From the NCBI GenBank assembly GCA_004325065.1, contig PITI01000616.1, positions 1 to 10,276 on the forward strand: a stretch of 10,276 nt of DNA, read 5' to 3'. Shown here piece after piece: positions 1 to 8,851 of the stretch. Numbering within the stretch: position 1 is the first letter of the stretch; each line of letters starts with the position of its first letter. The DNA is from Hamiltosporidium magnivora. Its lineage: Eukaryota; Microsporidia; Dubosqiidae. The notes below the pieces were generated by a model. The model saw only the letters and a program-made list of their open reading frames with translations, searched no databases and was not told where the DNA came from. A program made the translations under genes and the position numbers.

Positions 1-75
1 ATGCCTGACTATTTTAATAAGCCTCTTTTATCCTAAATCATATTTTATTTAAAAAGAAAATAGTGAAGTATAGAT

Positions 76-375
76 ATGTTCTATAATATTTTTCATGAAA
101 AATTTGAATATATACAGACTATATTTTTTAAAATAATGAAAGTAATAGCTATTTACGTGTTTTATGTATCATTTTTTGTTTTTTCGGTACAGTTTGTAGG
201 TTTTATCTGTTTTTTTTTTGAACTTGAAATTAAATTAGGGTTGGGTTCTCGATTAAATTTTTCGCATCGACAATTATACGCAATAAAGATATGTTTTTTG
301 TCGCTTTACAGTTTATTTTTCACAAATTTTGATATTACTTTAACCAATAGAAATCCGATTAATAAGTATGCTTAG
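76..375 (+). CDS. Hypothetical small hydrophobic ORF, 99 codons
   Basis: This is the longest ATG-started frame in the window. I do not recognise the product. Residues about 18 to 50 are almost continuously hydrophobic (F, I, V, Y rich) and could form one or two membrane spans. The C-terminal half is more polar and ends shortly after an NRNP motif. G is commoner at codon position 1 (about 17 of 99) than at position 2 (9) or 3 (14), the order expected of coding DNA. However, T-rich DNA yields F- and I-rich frames by default, and about 0.2 frames of this length are expected by chance here. No clear ribosome binding site, promoter, partner gene or homologous motif is visible. It is more likely a chance frame than a gene. 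Confidence 0.15.
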   Translation: MFYNIFHEKFEYIQTIFFKIMKVIAIYVFYVSFFVFSVQFVGFICFFFELEIKLGLGSRLNFSHRQLYAIKICFLSLYSLFFTNFDITLTNRNPINKYA

Positions 376-3300
376 CATTAAATCTACTTTGAATGTCTCT
401 TAAAATAAAATTTTATAAGTTTTTGATAACTTTCTAAAATACGTAAAGCTTTTCATGATATATATCAGGCTATATGATAATGATTCTTTCTGATGTTATC
501 AAATATGTAATTTTTACAAAAAATAAATGATAAACATAGGTCAGGTCATTAGGTAAAAACCATCCATTAAAATTTTTCGGCTCCGAATGTATAAATTGAA
601 ATTTAAAATTAATTTTGCGCAAAAGCGATTTAATATTGTTTTTTTGTCTTTTAAAATATAAAGTCTATTGTTCAGAATATCTTTTGCCTATCACATTTTT
701 AAAAATGTTAAAATTATACGTATTCTTCGAATAGAATGATATTCAATTTGTTTTTATGAACGAAATTTTATTTACGTAGAAGATTTAGACAATAATACAG
801 AATTGATGCAAATATGCTCCAAATAGTTGTTAAAAAGACCTTTCTACATCTAGCTCGCCATACTTTTATCATTTAAAATCTATTTCAAACCCGAATTAAG
901 TTTTTCTTATACAGAATATATTTCTGTCATATATAGTAAATACCACTTTAAATTTTTTAGATTCTTCTTTGTAAGGATTCAAACCAAATCATTGCTACAA
1001 TTTGGACAGTTAATTTAACATCATGAAATATGACTATTGTTTTTTATCTTGTTTTATGAAAAAAACGAAAATGAAATCCTCCTATAAATCATTTAAATTG
1101 GTTTCTGCGAATATCTACCATTAAAACAAGAAATTTACCGTTATATACGCGATTATGCATTATTTCCCGGTCTAATGATTTAAATTATTCTGGAATATTT
1201 CATTATTCTGTTCGTATCATATCAAGAATTTTAGATACATTTTATTCTGAAAGCACTTATCTTGAAAGATTCATAATAAATTAAGGCACTCTTTATATAC
1301 GAATTTATGCTCCATTTTTTGTTAAAACAGTCACTTTATATTTAATCATGGAACCTGGGATTAAATTCAAACAAATCAAATTATATAAACACTTGTTTCT
1401 TAAAACGATACAGACAAACCACTATATCAACAGGCTTCTTTTTGCGATAATAACTAAATTTACCCAAACTTATCAAATATGTAGTCCTATTTTCCGTATA
1501 ATTTTTAAATTATTCGTATCTTTGGCTACAAATTCTTCGAAATAGTAAAAAATTCCGTGATCATTTTTCGAGATTTCGTATTTCCTCTATTTTATTGTCC
1601 CCCATAAATATAAAAAATTGAATCTACTGTCTACGAATTAAATAAGCAAAAATCATAAGAGCCCTATACATATTAAACTAAAAGAAAAAACATGTTATAT
1701 AGGTGGTTTCAGTATTCACTGTATATAGTAAACGTTTAATGTTCGTAATATTGAACTTTAAAATAAATAAGTTTTTAAACCTCATAAAACAGCTTTTTAG
1801 TCTTCCTTATCCGATCTTAACTATTAAAAACAGTAAAAATTATTTTTATTATGTTTTATAGTATAAGATTTAATATTTTATAATATGATTTAATCATTTT
1901 ACTTAAGTATATTAATAAACATCTTTTGTGGATAAAATTAAACATAAATCAATATTTTTCTTCGGATTAGACCTTTTATTTTTTAGTTGAAAAAATGATA
2001 GGCTTATGATTTCATTTATTTTAAATGTAAATTTTTTTTCTAATCTTTCTCAAAGATCTGTTTTTAGCTTTCTATTGAGCAATTTTTGTTATATAGTTTA
2101 CACTTAACTTATATTGTGTTCTAGTAAAGATACAAACGGGTTCTTTGTAGAAAAAATAAAAATCACAAGTTAAATATTAAAGAATGTAATTTTCAACACA
2201 AAAATTTACAATATCATAAAAATATTCTTGAAGAGTAGTGTTTATATTACTTTGAACCCCAATTTAACATCTTAGAAGTAGTTATCTTATCTGAAAAGCC
2301 TGTGATATAAGAAACTTAAAAAAAGAAAGCAGAACTATAAATTATCTCTTAAAATATCGCAATAAATATTTATTTTTGCTTGATTCGCAATTCTTTAGGA
2401 ACTTTTTATCAATACAAACCTATTTATATATTCGATTATAACTTTATAAAGTGATTATGATGGTTTTAATAAAAATATATGCGGTATTATAGTTGGATTT
2501 GAAAATCGATCGATATCTTAAGCGCGTGATAAGTTCAGAATCTAACGCTTGTAAAATATATTTTTAGAAAGCCTACATATCCCCTTTTTCATCCGTTTTT
2601 GAGTAAATCTAGAATGTGTTTATTGTCAAAATTTCGACGAAATAATTTAATTTTATTTTATTCTTATAAGTATTATATTACCAAATATTAAGATTGAACT
2701 CAACCATAAATTTTATGATTCTAACATATATAAAGTTTTTATTTTTGGATTTATTAAATATTTCCCTTCTTTAATCTAGCTAAGTTGTGTTTTTTTACAA
2801 AAAAGTGAAATATCTCACTATGCATTTATCCTGTAAATAAAATACAAAACGATGTTATCATTTCGTATTAAAAATTGTTTTTTCTAATCTTATCTGTTTT
2901 TTGTTACAGGTATTTATCCGAAATGTCGTAAATAAACTTCTGATCTTGGTTTGATATATTTATAATTAATAAATACTTGCTTGATCCAATGATTTTGCTT
3001 TATAACAGCTACTATCAATTTTAAAAAAAATATAAGGGATTTGGTTCGTCATGTATAAATGGTATTTTAACTCGGAATCTTTTTATTTTATAATATAATT
3101 ATTTAAAATTTGAATTTTTATTCTATACTTATATCTCGAGATATATGTTCTACAATTCATTTTAAAGATTGTAGTGCTTTGTTCGGTAATTTTTTGTTGC
3201 CAAAAACAGATGATTTATGTATTTTTTGATATAATACTGACTATGTTATTCTATGTGATAATATATGATCCTTTTTCTTCCTAATTAATAAATGATCTAA

Positions 3301-3587
3301 CATATGTTTTAAGCTATAAAATCTTGCTTTGTTTAATATTAGAAATTGCAGCATTTTAACTCAACTATATATCTATAAATTTATCTTTTTTAAAATAATA
3401 TAACTTATCATGAGAAAGATATTAATTAGAATCAATAAATGTGCAAATATATGTCCAATAAAGAGTATATTTGTCACGATTCGTGTAAAAATATACAATA
3501 TAATATTTTATAGATAAATCTTGTACAGAAAACCTAGCAGCGAATTAAAACCCAAAGGCATATTAAGTTTTTAAAAAACCTTATGGC
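376..3587. other. Gene-free, very AT-rich stretch
   Basis: I see no supportable gene, RNA gene or mobile element here. Local composition falls to about 12% G+C (7 of 60 at 1861-1920 and at 2641-2700). Stops are dense in all six frames. The only ATG frame of note, 65 codons at 1348-1545, is K, I and F rich with very few G-starting codons, as expected of random AT-rich DNA. Homopolymer A and T runs are frequent but form no ordered tandem array. It looks like neutral intergenic or intronic DNA. Confidence 0.6.
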
Positions 3588-3842
3588 TGTAATATTCCCC
3601 ACCATGTCGGGTGCAGAATTTAACTGAAGTGTTCGCTGCCTTTTGTAAGAGGCGACTAAAAGAGATTGGTCCTCTAGGCTAGGTTAGGCGTATGGCCAAC
3701 CACCCATCTTAATGACCCCCTTATTACGGACCTAAAAACGTAAACACACCAATTGTAAAGATACCGCTCCGCAGAATTACAGAAGGAAGCTAGGGCCGTG
3801 CAAGGCTGTAGTTCCGAAGATGAATGAATGTGGTTGTATACA
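3588..3842 (+). mobile_element. GC-rich dispersed-repeat-like element with short TGAA tail
   Basis: About 250 bases stand out sharply from their surroundings: I count 110 G+C in 240 bases over 3601-3840, against about 12 to 25% in the flanks. The left edge is near the run TTCCCC at 3595-3600. The right part contains GCAAGGCTGTAGTTCCGAAG (3800-3819) and then a short TGAATGAATG run (3821-3830). A short simple-sequence tail after a GC-rich 3' untranslated region is typical of insect-type non-LTR retrotransposons and their SINE-like derivatives, which suggests plus orientation. The core CTGCCTTTTGTAAGAGGCGA (3636-3655) resembles a motif I recall from repeated sequences of arthropod genomes, but I cannot name the family. 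There is no open frame, no clear A and B box of a tRNA-derived SINE, and no target-site duplication longer than a weak AATTAAAA match outside both ends (3543 and 3859). Boundaries are accurate to about 15 bases. Confidence 0.5.
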
Positions 3843-4812
3843 TAAATTCCAATAATAAATTAAAATATTTACCACTGCAATTTAATTAAAATCTAAATTA
3901 AATCGTAGATTATATTTTTTTATAGCTTCATTTCAGTTTCTGTTATACTTAATTTTCGGCATTTCGTAACGATTATTAATTTATTCGTCATAATATCACT
4001 CTCGGTTTATAATTTAATGTTAGTTTAATTTAAAATTTATTTCACTATGCAATAGATTCAAATTTCACTACAATTAAATGCATCAATATATTTCAAATTA
4101 ATCATAAAAATTCATCTATAAAATGTATTTATACATTCAAATGTTACGATTCATGATTTTTCTTCTATGTTTATTTTGTATTTTGATACTAGCAATATGA
4201 AGAACTAACGATTGCATGTAGCAATGGCTCTCCCAGTACAGTTGACTCATCTTTGCAAAATTGGATTATTTCTTATACAAACACAAAGATTTCCCTATTT
4301 CAAGTGATTCTAATAAAAATACTTTTTCCTCGCTAAAATCAGTTTTGAAAGATATAATTCAAACAGAAAAGGACATAAATAAATGCAAAAAAAAGTAGAA
4401 AGAGTGCGTTAAATCGAATATAATATTTGCTCACATCTTATCTGTAATTTTTTAATTTTTCATTTTTGAAAACTTTTGAATAACATTATCATTTACTCAT
4501 GAAATAAAATCACTTATGGTTGATATATAAATAAACATACCTTTCCGCCCAAAGAAATTATAGTAATTAAAATAATTAAATTTATTATTTTTGTTAAAAA
4601 AAGCGTTATGTTTTACTTGTTTAAACTTTCTATTAAAGCAAAGGTTTTTAGAATAATTTATTTGTTTTATAGGGACTTTAATAAATTCACCTCAGAATAA
4701 TATTTCGCGCTTGAAAATGATTATTTTCACCTTTTACACCATTTATTTTCTTCCTAAAAATCTAACAAGTTATAACCTTTATTTCGGTAGCTTATGTGGT
4801 TAGGTAATTAAA
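3843..4812. other. Gene-free AT-rich stretch
   Basis: Composition returns to the low G+C of the left part immediately after the 3588-3842 element. Stops are dense in every frame and I see no RNA gene, ordered repeat or promoter worth naming. Runs such as TAATTAAAATAATTAAATT near 4562-4580 are simple AT-rich sequence. Confidence 0.55.
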
Positions 4813-5034
4813 TTGGTGCGGCAATATTTTTTGTATTCACTTGTTTTCAACTATCTTACCATTTCTAATTATTTTAAGGAGGTTGGGGTTGTTTCAGAAT
4901 CCCAGACCTTTCAATACGACACAATGACGCTCTTTACCAACTCTCGTTGGCATTTGGTTAATCCTAAAGTTATTTTTTTTCGATCAAAGAAAATCCCTTC
5001 GATTGACTTTTTTGGTACTACGGATTCAATTTAA
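4813..5034 (+). pseudogene. Possible coding remnant, 73 codons, unknown product
   Basis: A plus-strand frame runs from a GTG at 4813 to a TAA at 5032-5034. In-frame upstream sequence is open only back to a TAG four codons earlier, and there is no ATG at the head, so a real start is doubtful. The patch is richer in G+C than its flanks. G at codon positions 1, 2 and 3 is about 14, 6 and 14 of 73, so position 2 is depleted as in coding DNA. The protein is mixed and not simply F, I and K rich, with an acidic-polar stretch VSESQTFQYDTMTLFTNS near residues 27 to 44. No family is recognised. It contains the 14-mer TGACGCTCTTTACC (4925-4938) that recurs at 9071. It could be an exon, a decayed gene fragment or chance. 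Confidence 0.22.
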
Positions 5035-5059
5035 GTATCTACATTCAATCTATTTGTAG

Positions 5060-5087
5060 TCTTTTAAGATAAATCTTTTAAGATTAA
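5060..5087. repeat. Two-copy 14-bp tandem repeat
   Basis: TCTTTTAAGATAAA is followed directly by TCTTTTAAGATTAA. The 11 bases TCTTTTAAGAT are identical in both copies (5060-5070 and 5074-5084). Two copies are most simply explained by replication slippage. No function is implied. Confidence 0.8.
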
Positions 5088-5204
5088 TTAGAACACAGCC
5101 CCTTTTATTTCATAAGAAATAATCTTTATACTCCTGTTACTAAGAAAACCTAATAATTGGTTAATACAATACAATTCTCAATTTTCCTTGTGGGAATTAA
5201 GAAA

Positions 5205-5245
5205 GTTGATCAGCAGAGGTGATTTTTAATAAAGTAAAGATCAAC
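5205..5245. repeat. Short inverted repeat GTTGATC / GATCAAC
   Basis: Seven bases at 5205-5211 are the exact reverse complement of 5239-5245, with 27 bases between. A 7-base arm pair at this distance is expected by chance in a window this size, so it is recorded only as visible structure. Confidence 0.35.
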
Positions 5246-5849
5246 TAAGATTTACCTTTCTTTAAAATAAATATCTGTAGTTTTATTCAATTTTCATTAT
5301 GATCTTATATCTTAGATGTCTCATAACATCTAGGAATACTCATTTTGACATATTTTTCGATTAGGTTGACACTTAATTTGTACTTAAAATGGTAACTAAT
5401 ATTCATTTATAATAAGTAGATTGAGGCATTGATAACTTCACGTGACACACAGTATACTTATGCTCAAAATATTTACCATTTAACTTTGAATTTTTCGAAA
5501 CTTCATAGACTTTGAACAATTTCTAGTTTTCTTTTGTTACGAAAAACCATTTCTATTCTGAAAGTATAAAAATAACATTACGTAATTTAATCAATTGTTT
5601 ATTTATTTGGTTCTCATGAAGATAAAAAAGAATTGTTAATTCAATATTCCTTGAAATATGTATTTGCAATGTAGTTTGTTGCTTCTATCTTGCAATAGAA
5701 ATTCGCTAGAATATTTTATTCTTGCATTACTGACTCCGTTTCTTTTTTGAATCTATAGTATAAAAGAAAAGCTTTTTATTAGTACAAAGGGTGTTCCGTA
5801 TTCATTTTCTTTTTTAAAGATGGCTCCTCTTGGTAGATATTTTTTCTCC

Positions 5850-6108
5850 TTAAATTCCTATATCGCAAGAGTTGCAAAAGAATATGTTTAATTTGCTACC
5901 GTAGTCTATAATAGCCCTATATAGTTTAAATTTGAATAATCAAAGAAGTTTTTCATCTTCACGACGATGAGGGTTTTTCTTCTTTACCACTACTTTTATC
6001 ACATCATACTAGTCCAAAAAAATAGAAGCATCAAGTCAAAGTACCCCCAAAGCATATTGATTCATCCGTAAAACATTTCCAGTTGTGACTTAGAAAAAAA
6101 TCTTTACT
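5850..6108 (-). pseudogene. Cluster of short minus-strand open frames, unknown product
   Basis: Several overlapping minus-strand frames are open here: 5850-5939 (29 codons), 5906-5983 (25), 5943-6008 (22, not counting its stop upstream) and 6031-6108 (25). Each ends in a stop and hands over to another frame, the pattern of a coding sequence broken by indels. The 5850-5939 frame contains LYRAIIDYGSKL, which loosely recalls the DYGS-type motif found downstream of the catalytic centre in non-LTR reverse transcriptases, but the usual residues before it are missing and no other motif supports it. The 5943-6008 frame is charged (KKKNPHRREDEKLL). Individually these lengths are unremarkable. They are listed because they continue the minus-strand train above 6138. 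Confidence 0.2.
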
Positions 6109-6110
6109 TT

Positions 6111-6133
6111 ACCTTGGTTTTCCAAGGTTTTTT
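6111..6133 (+). terminator. Terminator-shaped hairpin with T tail
   Basis: ACCTTGG (6111-6117), loop TTTT (6118-6121) and CCAAGGT (6122-6128) form a perfect 7-bp stem, followed at once by five more T (6129-6133). This has the shape of a bacterial intrinsic terminator reading on the plus strand. No plus-strand gene lies just upstream, and in a eukaryotic genome the shape would have no such role. The stem is real, the function doubtful. Confidence 0.25.
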
Positions 6134-6137
6134 GTGC

Positions 6138-6296
6138 TCAAAATATTAATCCCTCTTTTCCTTCATTCTTAAGCTTCAACCTAAGGTATTTATTAGCTTC
6201 TATTATTGTTAAATATGTATAAAAGTTCGTTCTTAAAGGCCTAGCAGTATTTCGCAACACGTTTAAATTTGGCACCTTTTTTTCGTAATTTAAAAC
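6138..6296 (-). pseudogene. Minus-strand coding remnant, 52 codons
   Basis: An open frame lies between a stop at 6297-6299 and its own stop at 6138-6140, with no start codon at its head. The translation is mixed and soluble-looking (for example VPNLNVLRNTARP near residues 8 to 20, and a basic helix-like tail KYLRLKLKNEGKEG). G at positions 1, 2 and 3 is about 11, 6 and 11 of 52, so position 2 is depleted as in coding DNA. It overlaps the next frame (6241-6369) in a different register, as if a single indel separated them. The family is unknown. Confidence 0.3.
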
Positions 6297-6369
6297 TCAG
6301 TATTGAATAGAAATATTGCAATTCGTATGTAACTAAGAATAAAGATAAGCATGAGACAGCAAGAGTATC
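6241..6369 (-). pseudogene. Minus-strand coding remnant, 42 codons
   Basis: This frame is open from the stop at 6370-6372 to the TAG at 6241-6243. It starts hydrophobic (LAVSCLSLFLVTYE) and ends basic (KLRKKGAKFKRVAKYC), which could be a membrane segment followed by a cytoplasmic tail. It overlaps 6333-6542 upstream and 6138-6296 downstream, each in another frame. I do not recognise it. A chance frame is also possible at this length. Confidence 0.25.
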
Positions 6370-6665
6370 TTATTATCAATGAAGAGGAGATAGTTCGTTC
6401 TACCTCCTGCTACATGTATTGCACTCTTTTTATATTCTAATTGAATTAGAGCTTGGCTAAGTAACCAAAAATACCAGATTTTGCGCCTAAAACATGCTAT
6501 TTTAGATTTTTTTACTCTTCTTGCACATAATTTATTTGTGCCTTAGATTTTTAATCAATTATCATTTTTACAGTGTTTTTTGGTAAATGTCACGACATAA
6601 TCAATAAAGTCTTGATTTTGTATGCTTTCGATCAAATTTAAGTGATCGATGATCGGCTTTTTACG
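6333..6665 (-). pseudogene. Minus-strand coding remnant with two internal stops
   Basis: One register reads 36 codons (6665 down to 6558), a stop TGA at 6555-6557, three codons, a TAA at 6543-6545, and then 69 open codons to a stop at 6333-6335. So 108 codons contain two internal stops, where AT-rich DNA would give about eight or nine. The first part reads PIIDHLNLIESIQNQDF and YVVTFTKKHC. The second has a basic start, a hydrophobic and aromatic patch (IWYFWLLSQALIQLEY) and AIHVAGGRTNYLLFIDNK. Nothing here matches a family I can name. The register continues the 6661-6909 frame after a shift close to 6661-6665. The two stops could be decay or codon reassignment. One is TGA and one is TAA, so no single reassigned codon explains both. 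Confidence 0.35.
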
Positions 6666-6909
6666 TCAGTTTATGTCGATTTATATTTATTTCTACACTA
6701 TTCATGTAAGCAACATTTAAAAAAGCCTGCGTTTGGCTTTTTGTACACTTCTTATCTTGCCAAATTATTTTTCCGCTAGAAATAGATTCTTTCAATTCGT
6801 CTATAACAACAATTGTTCCCAATTTGGCCTTTAAATACGCTGTTAGACTATACAAATGTTCGATCTTATATAGAATCCCTCTGATGAACGATTTTTTGGC
6901 TTTAATAGC
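6661..6909 (-). pseudogene. Minus-strand coding remnant, 82 codons
   Basis: This frame is open from just after a stop at 6910-6912 to a TAA at 6661-6663. The best start is a TTG at 6855 (64 residues). Without a start it is 82 codons. G at codon positions 1, 2 and 3 is about 19, 11 and 16 of 82, a coding-like order. The middle reads LGTIVVIDELKESISSGKII, a beta-strand-like run followed by an acidic pair that superficially recalls a Walker B or DDE-transposase strand, with no second motif to support either. It overlaps 6843-6956 in another register by 67 bases, as expected for a frameshift. About one frame this long is expected by chance in the whole window, so it is suggestive only. Confidence 0.35.
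6720..6742. other. Perfect 8-bp stem hairpin
   Basis: AAAAAGCC (6720-6727) and GGCTTTTT (6735-6742) pair perfectly around the loop TGCGTTT. It lies inside the 6661-6909 open frame, and five of the eight pairs are A-T, so it is probably incidental. In shape it resembles a weak two-way terminator. Confidence 0.3.
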
Positions 6910-6956
6910 TTATTCAGCATTATACCAACGAGTCCTTCATTTGCTATAAACAAATT
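6843..6956 (-). pseudogene. Minus-strand coding remnant, 37 codons
   Basis: This frame is open from the stop at 6957-6959 to a TAA at 6843-6845. It reads ANEGLVGIMLNKLLKPKNRS near its start and then SSEGFYIRSNICIV. It runs into the 6661-6909 frame with a long overlap in a different register. The length alone is not significant. It is listed as the apparent upstream continuation of that remnant. No family is recognised. Confidence 0.25.
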
Positions 6957-7065
6957 TTATCATATCATAGAAAATTTTGGGATTTATTTCAATTTTTTAA
7001 GAGGAAATTAAAAATTCTAATTCGGCAACCTTCATGTTAATAAGAGATTATAGGATTTTTATGAA

Positions 7066-7176
7066 TCATTGTGTTGATTGAATATAGCTCAGATTATATT
7101 CATTCAAAAATAGTACCATAAGATCATAGTTGGGACTAAGTGAACATTTTTTTTTAGCAAAGTCGTTAAAGAAAGC
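7066..7176 (-). pseudogene. Minus-strand coding remnant, 36 codons
   Basis: This frame is open from a stop at 7177-7179 to a TGA at 7066-7068. It contains CSLSPNYDLMVLFLNEYNLS, a mixed composition with fewer K and I than AT-rich chance frames. It follows the longer register at 7188-7589 after an apparent frame change near 7177-7190. A short competing frame at 7166-7267 overlaps it slightly. No product is recognised. Confidence 0.25.
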
Positions 7177-7187
7177 TTATAATATCA

Positions 7188-7589
7188 TCAATACCGCGTA
7201 CATCCCGATAAAATATCCTCAGAATGATCACGATAAGCCAACCCCATAAAATGCGCGAATGAATGAACTATTTTTCGTTTAAAATATTTTGATACATCGT
7301 AATATACCTTTCCCAACATCTAAACTCGTTTTTCCAAACTAAGGTCGCAAAAAAAAATTTTCCTCGAGAACTTTACTTGAAGAAAATTGAGTTGCCTAAG
7401 GCTTTTTACTAGAGTTTCCGGCGACTTTTTCTTCCTTTATTTTACCAAAGAGATCTCTAAAAAATGACTAAAAAGTTTGCTTTCATATTTTTCATCAGAT
7501 AGATCAGAGTTAAATTCTTTGGTTTACTGAAATAAAATATAGGTGTGGTATGTATAATACGCGCGATATTCTAAGCTACTTTGGTCAAA
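7188..7589 (-). pseudogene. Minus-strand register of 134 codons with only three internal stops
   Basis: One register is interrupted only at 7524-7526, 7437-7439 and 7320-7322 before its final stop at 7188-7190, giving open pieces of 21, 28, 38 and 43 codons. About ten stops would be expected in this composition. The pieces read FDQSSLEYRAYYTYHTYILF, NSDLSDEKYESKLFSHFLE, SPETLVKSLRQLNFLQVKFS, and a last piece that begins with ATG and contains AHFMGLAYRDHSEDILSG. That last motif loosely resembles a protein kinase catalytic loop (YRD followed by E and IL) but lacks the expected lysine and asparagine. A second frame over 7166-7267 also reads plausibly and ends GIDDIISFL, so the correct register at the 3' end is uncertain. 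Confidence 0.35.
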
Positions 7590-7901
7590 CTATGCATATA
7601 TATTTCAAATTTTAAATTAATGGAATGCATTATGTTTTCCCTCCGATCTATTTAGGAACGTTTCAGTTCTAATCTACTTTCATCTTTCTTTCTGAAATGT
7701 TACTTTGATTTTTTAGATACCCATTTTTCGAGTTTTGTATTGAAAGATTTGAATCGGAGAACAGAGCTCGGTTGTACAAGTTACGATTCTAAGTCTTTTC
7801 AAATTTTTCACTTGTCTTTTTTCTAATTGTTTATTGTATGTTGATTTTTTTTTCATTCACATTGCTCGTTACGGAGCAACTAAATTACTTTTGAAGTATT
7901 T
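7590..7901. other. No supportable gene
   Basis: No frame here continues the minus-strand train convincingly. A 6-bp hairpin, TTGCTC-GTTACG-GAGCAA, sits at 7862-7879. The tract around 7740-7800 is locally richer in G+C but carries no long frame that I can defend. Confidence 0.4.
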
Positions 7902-8078
7902 ATGGAACCCTTCGGCACATCAGAGCCATTTCTCTTAAGTTTTCTGCACTGCGAAAAATTTCATGCCTTTTGCTGTTCGTATTTATCAAACAGGATTTTC
8001 AGCGGTACTATTAACGGCTTTTTTAAAAAATTAACCGTAAAAAGTTCATCAGGCTATGCAATATATACCGCAAGATAA
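7902..8078 (+). CDS. Small ATG-started frame, 58 codons, doubtful
   Basis: The frame runs from an ATG at 7902 to a TAA at 8076-8078 in a locally richer patch. The product would be cysteine- and serine-containing with a hydrophobic centre (FLLSFLHCEKFHAFCCSYLS). G at position 1 (11 of 58) is not higher than at position 2 (12), which argues against real coding. There is no evident ribosome binding site. An imperfect hairpin, ACGG...TTTTTTAAAAAA...CCGT, lies within it at 8014-8038. It is probably a chance frame, recorded because it begins with ATG and no other frame explains the patch. Confidence 0.12.
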   Translation: MEPFGTSEPFLLSFLHCEKFHAFCCSYLSNRIFSGTINGFFKKLTVKSSSGYAIYTAR

Positions 8079-8850
8079 TACAACAGAAGAAAGAGGTATA
8101 TGTTGCGCGAATATATGATGTTGGCATCAAATGTGTGTCGTGTAGTTAAGTTTGGGTTTTAGGCTTTGTTTCATGTTAAGAAGAAGGAGGCGGGAATTTC
8201 AGCGACTAATTATATTCATGCGATTGACCAAACCGTTAAAGTAAATTCATCATGAAAGCATCTGTACTTTTTTTCTATATTTTTACTATTCCCTTGCTTT
8301 TTTGTTTTCTTATACCCAATTTGTATGTGGAAACAACAAATTCACAAATAAGAAAGTTGTGTAAATGAAAGATAAATATTTTATTTTTTAAAACAACTTA
8401 AAAGCAATAAAAAATTTTAAAACAAATTTTTTTCAATTGTTATAATTATTGTAGTTACAAAATTTACTATCGCCTAATTTATGATATTCTATGTTCAATA
8501 AGAAACGAAAAAGGCACAAATAAATAATATTGCAGCTATTTTTGCAATTTTGGATCGTCTCCTATCTTCCGAAAATTCGTAAAAAAAGATTGCATAAAAA
8601 CAGCAGAAAATTGAGAAATTATGTGTTAGGTAATCAATGAAACATTTAGATTAGAATGTGACACAATTCAATCTATTTTTCGGCTTTTTTCTTCATTCAC
8701 TTAATTTTTTTTACTTTTCAAAGTTTCACAAAATTGTACAAATAAGTTTAGAAATTCATAATGTTTTTAAATCCATAACTTACTCCAATAACAGTAAAAT
8801 AGTATTATTGTATTGAATAAAATTTTGGTTTATAACTTCGTTGATTCATT
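8079..8850. other. Spacer, strongly AT-rich from about 8255
   Basis: This stretch separates the two parts of the minus-strand remnant train. G+C drops again after about 8250. The one open frame of interest is minus-strand 8495-8650 (51 codons, no start), which is hydrophobic, then charged (SEDRRRSKIAK), then hydrophobic again, a pattern resembling a membrane hairpin. At that length, and in T- and A-rich DNA, it may be chance. A minus-strand register over 8718-8849 starts with ATG but has two early stops. Confidence 0.35.
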
Positions 8851-8851
8851 T

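Larger units (their letters stand above)
5035..5849. other. Intergenic stretch with only small repeats
   Basis: No gene is supportable here. The only structures are a two-copy 14-base tandem repeat at 5060-5087 and a 7-base inverted repeat at 5205-5245, listed separately. Composition is intermediate. Confidence 0.5.

Noticed and set aside
1348..1545. Plus-strand frame of 65 codons beginning with ATG
   Set aside because: Composition is K, I and F rich with hardly any G-starting codons, and frames of this length are expected several times by chance in this window.
3661..3700. TTAGGC and TAGG repeats within the GC-rich element, similar to telomere units
   Set aside because: Only two or three imperfect, unordered units occur. 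A telomeric array would have many exact tandem copies.
6333..6665. Alternative genetic code (stop codons read as amino acids) to explain the internal stops
   Set aside because: The internal stops in the minus-strand registers include TAA, TAG and TGA, so no single reassignment removes them, and frameshifts would remain.
6661..6909. piggyBac-like or other DDE transposase reading of LYKI...IDE
   Set aside because: Only two very short matches at roughly the right spacing, with no further conserved residues downstream.
8718..8849. Minus-strand register with IGVSYGFKN, recalling the first membrane helix of SLC6 transporters
   Set aside because: It has two stops within about 35 codons, the conserved tryptophan and proline are absent, and no second SLC6 motif is found nearby once the neighbouring frame is read correctly.
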